This document shows, piece after piece, positions 15,752 through 24,667 of a stretch of DNA of 64,000 nt (positions within the stretch are counted from its first letter, which is position 1; every line of letters begins with the position of its first letter). Under the pieces are notes generated by a model, which was not told where the DNA came from, searched no databases, and saw only the letters and a list, made by a program, of their open reading frames with translations. Source of the DNA: Gammaproteobacteria bacterium (GTDB taxonomy: Bacteria > Pseudomonadota > Gammaproteobacteria > Natronospirales > REEB76). The stretch lies in NCBI GenBank assembly GCA_036383255.1, contig DASVOS010000006.1, positions 1 through 64,000 of the forward strand, in the 5' to 3' direction. The position numbers and the translations under genes were made by a program.

Positions 15752-16737
15752 CCCTCGACCGACGTGAGATACGCCACGCAGAAGTAGCGCCTGTCGTCGG
15801 TCCACTGCCGCTCGATCTTCAGGCCCGCCTGTGCCGCCAGCGCCGCGAAACGTTCCGGCGTGTACTTGTGGGAACGCTCGCTCAGGATGTGCTCGCCGGC
15901 CCGGAACTGGAAGCGCTCACCCGCCACCGTCACCGCCTGCGCCATGCTGCTCACGAGGTGCATCTCGATACAGCCGGCCTTCTCGTTGTAGGCCGCGCGG
16001 TGGTGGAAGCGCGCGACGTCGAAGTCCGCGTCCAGCTCGCGGTTGATGCGCGCGAGGATGTTGAGGTTGAACTCGGCGGTCACGCCCGCCGCGTCGTCGT
16101 AGGCCCGTTCCAGCACCGCCCGGTCCTTGGCCATGTCCACGCCCACCAGCAGCGCGCCGTCCTCGCCGGCGAGCCGGCGCATGTGGCGCAGCAGCGCCGC
16201 CGCCTCGGCTGGCGCGAAGTTGCCGAGCGTGGAGCCGGGGAAGTAGACCGCGCTGCGGGCCGCCTCGCGCCGCGGCACCGGCAGCCGGAAGGCCTGGTTG
16301 AAGTCGGCGCACACCGGCAGCACCTCAAGGGCCGGGTACAGCCGGTTGAGCCGGTCGGCGGCCTGCACCAGGTGCTCGCGGGAGATGTCCACCGGTACGT
16401 AGGCCACCGGATCCCTGAGGTGCTCGAGCAGGAGGCGCGTCTTCACGCTGCTGCCGCTGCCCGGCTCCACCAGCAACACCCGCTCGCCCAGGGCCGCCGC
16501 CATGGCGCCCACGTGGGTCTCCATGATGCCGAGCTCGGTGCGGGTGAGGTAGTACTCCGGCAGCTCGCAGATCGCGTCGAACAGCTTGGAGCCCCGCGCG
16601 TCGTAGAAATACTTGCAGGGCAGGGTCTTCTGCCGCTCCGCCAGGCCCGCGAGCACCTCCTCGCACATCTCGTCGAGGCGCGGATGGTAATCGTGCAGGG
16701 TGATGGAGAGGGCCTGGGAGATCTGCATGTCACGCAT
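15748..16737 (-). CDS. egtD: L-histidine N(alpha)-methyltransferase EgtD
   Basis: A 329-residue SAM-dependent enzyme that trimethylates histidine to hercynine, the first step of ergothioneine synthesis. It carries the family N terminus ([22 protein letters not shown]), the SAM motif [10 protein letters not shown] (91-100), DFNQAF and FPGSTLGNF, and the C-terminal ERSHKYTPE segment. It overlaps the egtB stop by 8 nt, so both are one operon with egtB first. No egtA, egtC or egtE is in the window. Confidence 0.95.
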   Translation of the reverse strand: MRDMQISQALSITLHDYHPRLDEMCEEVLAGLAERQKTLPCKYFYDARGSKLFDAICELPEYYLTRTELGIMETHVGAMAAALGERVLLVEPGSGSSVKTRLLLEHLRDPVAYVPVDISREHLVQAADRLNRLYPALEVLPVCADFNQAFRLPVPRREAARSAVYFPGSTLGNFAPAEAAALLRHMRRLAGEDGALLVGVDMAKDRAVLERAYDDAAGVTAEFNLNILARINRELDADFDVARFHHRAAYNEKAGCIEMHLVSSMAQAVTVAGERFQFRAGEHILSERSHKYTPERFAALAAQAGLKIERQWTDDRRYFCVAYLTSVEG

Positions 16738-17998
16738 CCTTGGCGAGGCGCAGGCCGGCGAACTGCCAGCGCTGCTGCGGGTAGAAGAAGTTGCGGTAGC
16801 TGGGGCGCAGGTGGCCGGCGGGCGTCACGCAGGCGCCGCCCCTCAGCACCATCTGGTTGGCCATGAACTTGCCGTTGTACTCGCCGAGCGCACCGGCGGG
16901 CGGCCTGTAGCCGGGATAGGCCGAGTAGGCGCTGGCGGTCCACTCCCACACGTCGCCGTACATCTGCAGCGCGCCCTCGCCGGTGGCGGGCGCCGGCTGC
17001 GCGAGGCCGCTGTCCAGGAAGTTGCCGGCCAGCGGCTGTTCCGCCGCCAGGCTCTCCCATTCGGTCTCCCCGGGCAGGCGCGCGCCGGCCCAGCGGGCGA
17101 AGGCGTCCGCCTCGTACCAGCTGAGATGGCATACCGGCGCATCCCAGGCGATCTCGCGCGTGCCGCCGAGGGTGAACTCCGTGGCGAGGTCCTCCTGCCA
17201 GTAGAGCGGCCGCTGCCAGCCTTCCTTCTGCGACGTGGTCCAGCCGTCGGACATCCACAGCGCGGGCTCGCGGTAGCCGCCATCGCGGATGAAGTCCCGG
17301 TACTCGGCGTTCGTCACCGGCCGGTTCGCGAGCGCGTGGCCCGGAACCAGCGCGGCGTGCTGCGGCGTCTCGTTGTCGAAGGCGAAGCTCCCGCCGGCAT
17401 GGCCGATGGACACCTGTCCCGCGGGACGGGAGATGTATTTGAGTGCGGGTGCCCGGGCCGCCGCCACCTTCGGCAGCGGCCGCCAGGTGGGCTGTAGCGG
17501 ATTCAGGGAGAAGAGGTGCTTCACGTCCATGAGCAGCAGCTCCTGGTGCTGCTGTTCATGGTTGAGGCCGAGGGCGAGGAGCGCGGCGAGCTCTGCGTCG
17601 TCGCCGGCCGCATCCTCCAGGAGGTGCTGCATGTGATGGTCCACATGTGCCCGGTAGGCCAGCACCTCCGCCGCTGCGGGACGCGAGAGCAGGCCGCGCT
17701 GGGGCCGCGGGTGCATGCCGCCGACGCTCTGGTAGTAGGAATTGAAGAGGTAGGCGAAGTCCGGATGGAACGGCCGGTAACCCGGCATGCGCGGCGAGAG
17801 CAGGAAGGTCTCGAAGAACCAGCTGGTGTGGGCCAGGTGCCACTTGGCCGGGCTGGCGTCGGGCATGCTCTGCAGGGCCATGTCCTCGGGCCCGAGGCTG
17901 CGGCACAGGTCCTCCGTGAGCGCACGCACCGCGGCGTAGCGTCTCTCGGGCGCCGTCCCGGGGGCGGGAGCGGCCGTGTGGCGGGCCTGGCTGTTCAT
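16730..17998 (-). CDS. egtB: ergothioneine sulfoxide synthase EgtB
   Basis: A 422-residue non-haem iron enzyme that joins hercynine to a thiol donor with oxygen. The N-terminal DinB-like domain carries the iron ligands: a His in WHLAHTSW (about 54-57) and H147/H151 in NHEQQHQELL. The C-terminal FGE-sulfatase-like domain has GEYNGKFMANQMVLRGG and ends with [20 protein letters not shown]. The ATG at 17998 is favoured over an in-frame start at 18040. With no egtC nearby the thiol may be cysteine rather than gamma-glutamylcysteine; this cannot be told from sequence alone here. Confidence 0.94.
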   Translation of the reverse strand: MNSQARHTAAPAPGTAPERRYAAVRALTEDLCRSLGPEDMALQSMPDASPAKWHLAHTSWFFETFLLSPRMPGYRPFHPDFAYLFNSYYQSVGGMHPRPQRGLLSRPAAAEVLAYRAHVDHHMQHLLEDAAGDDAELAALLALGLNHEQQHQELLLMDVKHLFSLNPLQPTWRPLPKVAAARAPALKYISRPAGQVSIGHAGGSFAFDNETPQHAALVPGHALANRPVTNAEYRDFIRDGGYREPALWMSDGWTTSQKEGWQRPLYWQEDLATEFTLGGTREIAWDAPVCHLSWYEADAFARWAGARLPGETEWESLAAEQPLAGNFLDSGLAQPAPATGEGALQMYGDVWEWTASAYSAYPGYRPPAGALGEYNGKFMANQMVLRGGACVTPAGHLRPSYRNFFYPQQRWQFAGLRLAKDA

Positions 17999-18061
17999 CC
18001 TTCGAGTCTCTCCCGCAGGGTAGTGGCGGTCCCGGGCCAAGTCAAAACGGCCGTCAACCCC

Positions 18062-18090
18062 TTGACCCGGCTTGCTTTCGCCGGTCTAAT
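18062..18090 (+). promoter_or_regulatory. predicted promoter of tRNA-Phe
   Basis: TTGACC (18062-18067), 17-bp spacer and TCTAAT (18085-18090). It lies in the gap divergent to egtB and about 90 nt upstream of tRNA-Phe, giving a leader of about 80 nt that RNase P would remove. Confidence 0.65.
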
Positions 18091-18178
18091 ACCCGCCCTT
18101 CGCCGGGTTTATTACGCCTATCCCGCTTTAACGGATGCAGGAAAGCCTGCATGGCGAAGAGTCAAAAGCAGACAAGAT

Positions 18179-18254
<76 letters not shown>

Positions 18255-18493
18255 TTTTCTATTCCTGCTGCAGATAACTTCCCAGTTTTTCGTCCCATCC
18301 GCTGTCAAAAACCTGCGCCGGATCCAGTCCGACTTCACCTTGCCCGCGCACACCATAATCCCCGCGCCGCTCCGAAGATACTTCACGCATCCGACGTGTC
18401 AGATATGAAGATGCGATTCTGCGCAGCAGTTCCGGGAAATCGGCACAGATGCGCGGAATCTGTGGGGTGTCAGGGTCGCAAGGAGTCTGCAAG

Positions 18494-18916
18494 ATGAAAG
18501 ACCACGTGGTGAAGACGTCCATCCACATCGATGCACCCGCCAGCCGGGTGTGGGCCACCCTCACGGAGCCGGAGGAGATCAAGAAGTTCCTGTTCGGTAC
18601 CCAGGTCGAGACCGATTGGAAGCCCGGCAGCCCTATCGCGTTCAAGGGCAACTGGAAGGGCAAGGAGTACGAGGACAAGGGACGCGTGCTGGAATACGTG
18701 CCGAACGCGCGTCTGGTGCACAGTTTCTGGAGCAGCCTCGAAGGCTCGCCCGACAAGCCCGAGAACTACAAGACCGTCTCCTATTCGCTCAAGCCCGACG
18801 GGGAAGGCACGCTGCTCACCCTGACCCAGGACCACAACGCCAGCGAGGAGGCGAAGCGGCACTCCGAGGACAACTGGAAGCAGGTCCTGGAAGGCGTGAA
18901 GAAGGCGGCCGAGTAG
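18494..18916 (+). CDS. AHSA1/SRPBCC-domain protein
   Basis: A 140-residue cytoplasmic protein of the AHSA1-like SRPBCC family (helix-grip fold). Typical family pattern: VVKTSIHIDAPASRVWATLTEPE at the start, then FKGNWKGKEYEDKGRVLEY, and ending with NWKQVLEGVKKAAE. Members bind small hydrophobic molecules or act as co-chaperone-like proteins; the ligand is unknown. The ATG at 18494 has AGGAG upstream. It stands alone between tRNA-Phe and the hydroxylase gene; the 239 nt upstream hold nothing I recognise. Confidence 0.85.
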   Translation: MKDHVVKTSIHIDAPASRVWATLTEPEEIKKFLFGTQVETDWKPGSPIAFKGNWKGKEYEDKGRVLEYVPNARLVHSFWSSLEGSPDKPENYKTVSYSLKPDGEGTLLTLTQDHNASEEAKRHSEDNWKQVLEGVKKAAE

Positions 18917-18921
18917 CCCAG

Positions 18922-18950
18922 GAGGACGGGGCTTCCCAGGTCCCGTCCTC
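18922..18950 (+). terminator. stem-loop after the SRPBCC gene
   Basis: A 9-bp perfect stem, GAGGACGGG with CCCGTCCTC, around an 11-nt loop, 5 nt after the stop codon. No T-run follows, so it may only slow transcription or protect the mRNA end. Confidence 0.4.
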
Positions 18951-19007
18951 GCCGGCTTAGTGCTACATTCCTTCCACCCCGATGGGGTCCATCGGGAAGG
19001 GGTAGCC

Positions 19008-20138
19008 ATGCTGGAACAGAAGATACACGCGATCTTCGGCGACGAAGATCCCACCGGCTTCGGCACCGGCTGGTGGAGCGGCGTCCTGTCAGCCTTCTTC
19101 GGCGTGCTCGCCTTCGGCGCGGTGGTGTGCCTGCACTTCCCGCAGCTCCTGTCATCTCCCGACCTGCGCGTCCACTACCCGATGCCGCTCATGCGGATGC
19201 TGATCCAGGGCGTGATCGTGGCGGCGATCGCCTTCGGCGTCATCTCCGCGTTCCTGCGCCGGAAGAAGCTGCTGGGCCTGACCGGGATGCTTTTCGCCCT
19301 GGGCGCGACCCTGCTGGGAGGCGCCAGCGTGCCGATCAACGAGCAGCTGCACGACGGCCCGGCCATCGGCCTGGACTGGTTCCTGCTCGACCTCCTGCTG
19401 ATGACGCTGATCTTCTCGCCCATCGAAGTGCTGTGGCCGGCTTACCCCAAGCAGGGCGTGTTCCGCCCCGAGTGGCTGCTGGACGTGGAGTATTTCCTGT
19501 TCACCCACCTGCCCATCCGGGTCACCTCGTTCCTGATCCTGCTGCCCGCGACCCAGCTCACGGGCCTCCTGGGAAACGCGCGCCTGCTGGCTGCTACGGG
19601 CAGCCTGCCCTGGCTGGTGCAGTTCCTGCTGGCGGTGCTGGTGGCGGACGTGGCCGAGTACTGGATCCACCGGGCCCTGCACCGGGTGCCGTGGCTGTGG
19701 CGCTTCCACGCCGTGCACCACTCCTCCAAGGCGCTGGACTGGATCGCGGGCTCACGCGCCCACCTGGTGGACGACCTGCTGATCCGGGGCCTGATGCTCA
19801 TCCCGATGATGTTCATGTTCTCCCAGGACATCATCGTGGCCTACCTCTTGTTCGTGACCATCCACGCCACCTGGGCGCACACGAACTTCGGCCCGAGCAT
19901 CAAGTGGCTGGAGCCCTACCTCATCTTCCCGAGATTCCACCACTGGCACCACACCTCCCAGAAGGAGGCGATCGACAAGAATTTCGCGATCCACTTCCCG
20001 TGGATCGACCGGCTGTTCGGCACCTATTACTATCCGGCGGACATCTGGCCGCACACCTACGGACTCTCCAACGAGCCCATCCCGGCCGGCTTCTGGAGCC
20101 AGACCTGGTATCCCTTCACCCGCAGGAAACGGCGCTAG
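19008..20138 (+). CDS. sterol desaturase/fatty acid hydroxylase family protein
   Basis: A 376-residue integral membrane di-iron enzyme. Several hydrophobic helices are followed by the His clusters of the family: EYWIHRALHR with FHAVHHSS, and FPRFHHWHHTS. Such enzymes hydroxylate or desaturate lipids at the membrane; the substrate cannot be told. The ATG at 19008 has the ribosome site GGGAAGGGG; an in-frame GTG at 18960 is less likely. Its stop overlaps that of the convergent acyl desaturase by 4 nt. Confidence 0.88.
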   Translation: MLEQKIHAIFGDEDPTGFGTGWWSGVLSAFFGVLAFGAVVCLHFPQLLSSPDLRVHYPMPLMRMLIQGVIVAAIAFGVISAFLRRKKLLGLTGMLFALGATLLGGASVPINEQLHDGPAIGLDWFLLDLLLMTLIFSPIEVLWPAYPKQGVFRPEWLLDVEYFLFTHLPIRVTSFLILLPATQLTGLLGNARLLAATGSLPWLVQFLLAVLVADVAEYWIHRALHRVPWLWRFHAVHHSSKALDWIAGSRAHLVDDLLIRGLMLIPMMFMFSQDIIVAYLLFVTIHATWAHTNFGPSIKWLEPYLIFPRFHHWHHTSQKEAIDKNFAIHFPWIDRLFGTYYYPADIWPHTYGLSNEPIPAGFWSQTWYPFTRRKRR

Positions 20139-20989
20139 AAGCCCAGGGACTCCAGCGGCACGTCGTTGGGCAGCGTCGCGCCCTTGGGCGTCGCCCGCAC
20201 CAGGCCCAAGGCCTTCATGGCCTTGACGGTCATGAACCCGAAGTCGTACTCCGACTCATCGTGGCTCAGGCGCAAGAGGCCTGGGGAATGGTGGTGGTTG
20301 TTCTGCAGGCAGGCGCTGAAGGTGGCGGTGACCGGCAGCCATTCGCCGATGTTCATCGCGTTGTCCCCGTCGTCGTAGCGCCGGTAGCCGAACCGGCGCT
20401 CATGGGTCCAGTAGTTCTGGATCATGTTGATCCACAGCGCCCAGATGCGGAACACCACCCACATCGCGGCCGCGAAGCGCCAGTCGCCCACCAGCAGCCA
20501 CAGCAGCCAGAAGTTGAAGGCCTGGGCCGCCACCATGAACACGGGGTTCGAGACCAGCCGGAACGGCCAGGAACCGAAGATGGCGTCGGTCGCCATGTTG
20601 GCTTCGCATTTGTAAGGCAGCAGGCAGAGATACAGCGTCCGCCAGAAGCCATCGGAGGCGAGCTTGTTGGGATCGCCAGGATGGTCGGCGAACTTGTGGT
20701 GCAGCCGGTGCCGGTTCACCCAGCTGACGGGATCGATGTAGACCCCGAAGGTGTTGTTCACCACAGTGAGCGCCTTGACGAACCATTCCTGATAGTCGAG
20801 TGCCCGGTGGGCGATCCCCATGTGGATCACGGAAGACAGGTAGAGCCCGCCCATGAACCAGCAGACCAGGAAGTAAGCTGCGCCTATCCCCAAGCCGGCC
20901 CAGGGGCCGAGATGCGGCGGCGCGAGATACAGGCAGCTCAGCGCATAGGCGAGGATGAGCGCGTAACCGGCGGCGTTGTAGACCTTCAT
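20135..20989 (-). CDS. membrane fatty acid (acyl-CoA) desaturase
   Basis: A 284-residue membrane desaturase with the three His boxes of the acyl-CoA desaturase family: HMGIAHR (56-62), NRHRLHHKF (92-100) and QNNHHHSPG (229-237). Hydrophobic helices pair around them. It would put a double bond into fatty acyl chains, using di-iron and oxygen. Convergent with the hydroxylase-family gene, with 4 nt overlap. The two lipid enzymes may act on the same membrane lipids, but they are not in one operon. Confidence 0.88.
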   Translation of the reverse strand: MKVYNAAGYALILAYALSCLYLAPPHLGPWAGLGIGAAYFLVCWFMGGLYLSSVIHMGIAHRALDYQEWFVKALTVVNNTFGVYIDPVSWVNRHRLHHKFADHPGDPNKLASDGFWRTLYLCLLPYKCEANMATDAIFGSWPFRLVSNPVFMVAAQAFNFWLLWLLVGDWRFAAAMWVVFRIWALWINMIQNYWTHERRFGYRRYDDGDNAMNIGEWLPVTATFSACLQNNHHHSPGLLRLSHDESEYDFGFMTVKAMKALGLVRATPKGATLPNDVPLESLGF

Positions 20990-21121
20990 GAGTCCCCCCC
21001 TTTCATCTGGAAATTCCCTGGCCCACGCGCACTGGCGTGGCGGTGCAAAAGCATATCAGCAGGGCCTTGACCCCGGCCGTGGCACGCGGTTGCGCCGGCG
21101 CCTGACTGGAGATTGGGGATT

Positions 21122-21150
21122 TTGGCCCAATATTACATAGGGCGCATAAT
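21122..21150 (+). promoter_or_regulatory. predicted promoter of the DksA-like gene
   Basis: TTGGCC (21122-21127), 17-bp spacer and CATAAT (21145-21150), 24 nt before the start codon at 21175. Confidence 0.5.
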
Positions 21151-21174
21151 GACGCGGTGTAGTGAGGAGCGGAC

Positions 21175-21441
21175 ATGGCCACAGGTTGGGCGAAAGACGG
21201 CGCGGTGCAGGAGCAGATCGACGCCAGCATCGACGACGCGGTGAAGGCCGCGCGCCGGCACCTGCCCAAGGGCCCGAGCCTGAAGAACTGCGAGGAGTGC
21301 GGCGCGGAGATCCCCGAGGCGCGCCGCCAGGCGTTGCCCGGCGTGCGCCTGTGCGTCGCCTGCCAGACCGAGGCGGACAAGGAAATGAAGCAGCATAGCC
21401 TCTACAATCGCCGCGGCAGCAAGGACAGCCAGCTGCGCTGA
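21175..21441 (+). CDS. DksA/TraR-type zinc-finger protein (YbiI-like)
   Basis: An 88-residue small protein with one C4 zinc finger: CEECG then CVACQ (C-x2-C-x17-C-x2-C), with the family segment IPEARRQALPGVRLC. Short members such as YbiI and TraR act on RNA polymerase through the secondary channel or have unknown roles. It lacks the long coiled coil of true DksA, so full DksA activity is doubtful. It is 20 nt ahead of the metallo-beta-lactamase-fold gene and may share a transcript with it. Confidence 0.9.
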   Translation: MATGWAKDGAVQEQIDASIDDAVKAARRHLPKGPSLKNCEECGAEIPEARRQALPGVRLCVACQTEADKEMKQHSLYNRRGSKDSQLR

Positions 21442-21461
21442 GATCGTCTCGAGGGGACACC

Positions 21462-22436
21462 ATGCGAAGCCTTTTGCTCGTGCTGATGCTCGCCGGCATG
21501 GCCCTCCCTGCGGCCGCGGATGAGAAGAATGTTCCGGCCCTCGATGCCCATTGGGATGCGGGGGCTGAGGACTGCAAGGCCGGAAACCATCCGCCCCTGG
21601 AAGTCTACCGTTACGACCCGCGCACTTACATATTGCGTGAGGATCTCTGTTCCACCTGGGAAGCGCCTTTCATCTATCTCCTGATAGGGGACCGGCAGGC
21701 GCTGCTCATCGACACCGGCGACGTGGCCGACCCCAGGCTCATGCCCTTGAAGGACACGGTGCTGGCGCTCCTGCCCACGGCGAAAGGCGAGCGCATGCCG
21801 CTCACGGTCGTGCACAGCCATACCCACTTGGACCACCGCGCCGGCGATCCGCAGTTCGACCACGTCCCCGGCGTCACGCTGGTGGACGCGCACCTCGACA
21901 GCGTGCGGAAGTTCTTCGGCTTCGGCGAATGGCCGCAAGGGGCCGCGGACCTCGACCTCGGCGCGCGCACGGTGGACGTGCTGCCGGCGCCGGGACACAA
22001 CCCCGCGCATGTTGTCTTCTACGACCGGGAAACCGGCCTGCTGTTTTCGGGGGATTTCCTGATGGCGGCACGACTCTTAGTTGACGATATTGACGCATAC
22101 CGCGCGAGCGCGCGGCGGGTGGCGGATTTCGTGCGGGACAGGCCGGTGAGCTACGTGCTCGGCGGCCACATAGAAGAAGACCGCGGCGGGAACCTCTACG
22201 ACTGGCAGTCGACCCACCACCCGGACGAGCATGCGCTGCAGCTCGGCAAGGCCGAGATCATGGCGCTGCCGGCGGCGCTGGAAGGCTTCAACGGCTTCCA
22301 GTCCAGCCGGGACGGCTTCTTCATCGTGAACTCCATCCACATGCTGGAGGCGATGGGGGCGGCGGCGATACTGGTCCTGGCGGGTATCGGCTACTTGTTA
22401 TACAGGCTGTGGCGCCGCCGCCGGCGGGTTGTATGA
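21462..22436 (+). CDS. membrane-anchored periplasmic metallo-beta-lactamase-fold hydrolase
   Basis: A 324-residue protein with a signal peptide (about residues 1-19), a metallo-beta-lactamase fold, and a C-terminal membrane helix (about 296-316) followed by a basic tail. Metal-binding motifs are HTHLDH (120-125), APGHN, SGDFL and a final GGHIE. The family is broad (lactamases, glyoxalase II, lactonases), so the substrate is unknown. The C-terminal anchor places the active site in the periplasm, tethered to the inner membrane, which is less usual for this fold. Confidence 0.85.
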   Translation: MRSLLLVLMLAGMALPAAADEKNVPALDAHWDAGAEDCKAGNHPPLEVYRYDPRTYILREDLCSTWEAPFIYLLIGDRQALLIDTGDVADPRLMPLKDTVLALLPTAKGERMPLTVVHSHTHLDHRAGDPQFDHVPGVTLVDAHLDSVRKFFGFGEWPQGAADLDLGARTVDVLPAPGHNPAHVVFYDRETGLLFSGDFLMAARLLVDDIDAYRASARRVADFVRDRPVSYVLGGHIEEDRGGNLYDWQSTHHPDEHALQLGKAEIMALPAALEGFNGFQSSRDGFFIVNSIHMLEAMGAAAILVLAGIGYLLYRLWRRRRRVV

Positions 22437-22505
22437 CCAAATAATGACCGGGTAAAATATGTCACCTGAAGCGCCGGGAATGCGTTTCAAACTGTAGGGC
22501 AGGAG

Positions 22506-23048
22506 ATGGATTTGAGCGGGATGCGTACCTTGATCGCGGCCTTCGGGCTGGCTGGACTGCTGGCGGCCTCCACGGCCGAGGCCGGCAACGGCCTCACGCG
22601 CCAGCAGAACTGGGCACTGCTCTATGCCTCCGTGGTGGGCACCAGCTATTACGCCGACCCGCTGCCGGATGAGTACGACTTCCCCCACACCCTGACCGCG
22701 GTGCTCGCCCAGGAATCCAGCCTGTGCCACCACAAGAAGGGCCTGGACAAGCATTCCTACGGCTGCGGCCAGGTGCGCCAGCAGACCGCGCTGCTCATGA
22801 ACGGCAAGCCGGTGGCGGCCAAGAAGCTGCAGCACGACGACGCCTTCAACATCCGCATCGCCGCCCGCTACCTCGCCTACTGCATGCAGGCGATGCCGGA
22901 CTGGGACCGCAGCGTGATCTGCTACAATCGCGGCCCCTACCACGCGCGCACCATGGCCAAGGCGGACGTGGCGAAGGACGCTTACCTCGCCAACATCAAG
23001 CGGCGCATGCGCGAAGCCAGGAAGCTCCTGGCCAGCAACCTCAAGTAA
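22506..23048 (+). CDS. exported lysozyme-like (SLT-type) protein
   Basis: A protein of about 175-180 residues with a signal peptide ending near STAEAG and a lysozyme-like helical domain. AVLAQESSLCHH carries the probable catalytic Glu, followed by SYGCGQVRQQTA as in lytic transglycosylases, and later ICYNRGPYHARTM. It would cut peptidoglycan in the periplasm. The start is uncertain: AGGAG directly touches the ATG at 22506, so the TTG at 22512 or ATG at 22521 (MRTLIAAFG) may be used. Three Cys in the domain could form a disulfide. Confidence 0.75.
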   Translation: MDLSGMRTLIAAFGLAGLLAASTAEAGNGLTRQQNWALLYASVVGTSYYADPLPDEYDFPHTLTAVLAQESSLCHHKKGLDKHSYGCGQVRQQTALLMNGKPVAAKKLQHDDAFNIRIAARYLAYCMQAMPDWDRSVICYNRGPYHARTMAKADVAKDAYLANIKRRMREARKLLASNLK

Positions 23049-23094
23049 TCCCAGAGATTTTGATGTTCGAGAATCGCCATTCTGAAAGAACGGC

Positions 23095-23215
23095 GAGAAG
23101 GGCTATTTTGGCCTATGGCTAGGCGCAGACGGCCGAGCAGCCGAAGCGTACATTCCAGTACGTGAGGATTGCGAGGCCGGCTGCAACAACGCCAGAGGGC
23201 AAAATAGACCTTCTC
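23095..23215. repeat. 121-bp MITE-like long hairpin
   Basis: The ends are inverted repeats, GAGAAGGGCTATTTTG (23095-23110) and CAAAATAGACCTTCTC (23200-23215), with 15 of 16 bases paired. Complementarity continues inward with gaps (TGGC, GCAG-CGGCC) to a central CGTAC-ATTCCA-GTACG loop at about 23147-23162. A second small stem (CGCC-TTCT/AGAA-GGCG) lies just before it. No gene is inside. The right end abuts the stop codon of the next minus-strand gene, which it may help terminate. It looks like a non-autonomous mobile element or REP-like sequence. Confidence 0.65.
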
Positions 23216-23216
23216 A

Positions 23217-24026
23217 TTACATCTCGCACATCTGTGCGAGGGTAAACGCCGTGACATACAGCGGCTGCGGCACGCCGTTGATGGTGAAGAGGTGGGGCCT
23301 GAAGCCGCTCTTGTCCTTGTACATCACGAACTGCAGCACCGCCACCGCCGGCCGGTCCTGGTAGGTGAGGATGCCGCTCACGTTCACGAAGTCGGTCCCG
23401 TCGCTGGTGGCGCCGGCGTCCCAGCGCGGCGACTCGAAGTAGCCGCTCACCTCCTGGTCGAGGGTGCGGCGCGGGCAGTTGTCCAGGTGCCCGGTCTTCA
23501 CGATGTAGATGTCGTCAGGGTCCGGGATCCAGTGCGGGTCGGAGGTGAGCAGCGCCGGTTCCGCCTGCTTCTGCTCGGCGCTCGGCGGCGCCTTGGCGTA
23601 GCCCGTGACAGTCACCACGGCGCCGGCCACCGCCGCCGCCACGAACAATGCGTCCACGGCCAGCGCGGCCTTCATCCAGTCATCCAGCTTCCAGCGCTTG
23701 CGCTCCTTGAGATAGAGCGGGTAGCCCACTGGCCAGGCGAAGCTGAGGAGCGCGGCCCAGCGGGCGATGGCCCTGGTCGGCGGATCCGGGTCCCAGGCTG
23801 CCGGAGCCTGCACGATCTCCAGCACCGCCATGATGGCGGTGACGACGAAGGTGAGCGCCACCAGCCATATGAAGCCCGTGAGGGAGTAGCTGGCGAAAGC
23901 CGTGATCAGGATGCCGATGGCGCCGATCACGGGGGTGGCCAGCAGGAACACGCCGTAGTCCGCCCCCGGGATGCCGGAGGAGAGCAGGCGTCGGGCGGGC
24001 TTGGCCTTTGCGGGGGTCTCGTTCAT
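23217..24026 (-). CDS. uncharacterised membrane protein with C-terminal soluble domain
   Basis: A 269-residue protein I cannot assign. The N-terminal half has about four hydrophobic helices (about residues 25-48, 52-72, 88-108, 122-143), with the basic loop LKERKRWKLDD between the third and fourth. The C-terminal half (about 160-269) is soluble and probably periplasmic, rich in beta strands, with two Cys (NCPRRTLDQ and QMCEM) that may pair. The stop abuts the MITE-like hairpin. The next gene upstream on the same strand ends in its own terminator, so this one is probably separate. Confidence 0.7.
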   Translation of the reverse strand: MNETPAKAKPARRLLSSGIPGADYGVFLLATPVIGAIGILITAFASYSLTGFIWLVALTFVVTAIMAVLEIVQAPAAWDPDPPTRAIARWAALLSFAWPVGYPLYLKERKRWKLDDWMKAALAVDALFVAAAVAGAVVTVTGYAKAPPSAEQKQAEPALLTSDPHWIPDPDDIYIVKTGHLDNCPRRTLDQEVSGYFESPRWDAGATSDGTDFVNVSGILTYQDRPAVAVLQFVMYKDKSGFRPHLFTINGVPQPLYVTAFTLAQMCEM

Positions 24027-24058
24027 GGGGATAGGTTAACGCGGCGGCCCAAAAGTAA

Positions 24059-24086
24059 GAAGCCGAAGGGTCGCCCCTTCGGCTTC
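24059..24086 (-). terminator. terminator of the small lipoprotein gene
   Basis: A 12-bp perfect stem, GAAGCCGAAGGG with its complement, around TCGC. On the minus strand it is followed by TTACTTTT, 22 nt after the lipoprotein stop. Confidence 0.75.
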
Positions 24087-24108
24087 CTTTGGCCATGCGA
24101 CGGGCCGC

Positions 24109-24603
24109 TTACGGCAATTTGTCGAGGCTCGAGAGGTCAGGCCAGCCGAGGTAGGAGTACGGGTCCTCGGGGTCGTTGCTGATCGCCATGCTGCCGCACA
24201 TGCGCTGCGAGAGCTTGTCGCGGCTCGCGATGCCCGGGGTCTTCCCGCCGCCCAGGTCGTACACCAGGATCTTGCCCTGGGCCTGCCACTCCTTGGGCAG
24301 GTCCTTGGCCTTGGGCGAGACCTGCACCTGGATCTCGACCCACTTGTTCCAGCCCCACTTCTCGGTGCGGTAGTTGAAGGAGTTGCCGGCGTTGTTCGCG
24401 ACCGATGCGGTCCAGGTCTTCTTCAGGAGGTCGTAGGAATACTGGTTGAGGCCGGTGCAGGCGGTGACGAGCTGCTTGGTGGCGTCCTTCACCAGGGCCT
24501 GCACGTCGGCGCTCTGGCTGGCATCCACGGCCACCACCTTGTCGGGGGTCTTGCCGCAGGCGGCGAGCGCGAGGAGAAGCGACAGGAACAGGACTCTTTT
24601 CAT
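24109..24603 (-). CDS. small lipoprotein, function unknown
   Basis: A 164-residue lipoprotein with lipobox LAAC (Cys16) followed by Gly, so outer-membrane location is likely. The mature part has no family I recognise. It is of mixed composition with several Trp (KKTWTAS, EKWGWNKWVEI) and Cys near TACTGLN and RMCGSM, which may form a disulfide. The start ATG at 24603 follows AGGGGTTTTCGCC on the minus strand. A strong terminator follows it, so it is likely expressed alone or with the DedA gene upstream. Confidence 0.8.
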   Translation of the reverse strand: MKRVLFLSLLLALAACGKTPDKVVAVDASQSADVQALVKDATKQLVTACTGLNQYSYDLLKKTWTASVANNAGNSFNYRTEKWGWNKWVEIQVQVSPKAKDLPKEWQAQGKILVYDLGGGKTPGIASRDKLSQRMCGSMAISNDPEDPYSYLGWPDLSSLDKLP

Positions 24604-24667
24604 GGCGAAAACCCCTGGAGTACGTTTTCACGAAGTATAGCCCGGAACACCAGGCGTCCGCATCGTC

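Noticed and set aside
22982-23257. 91-aa minus-strand ORF through the MITE-like hairpin
   Set aside because: It is made by the inverted repeat itself and overlaps the SLT-like gene end; no ribosome site.
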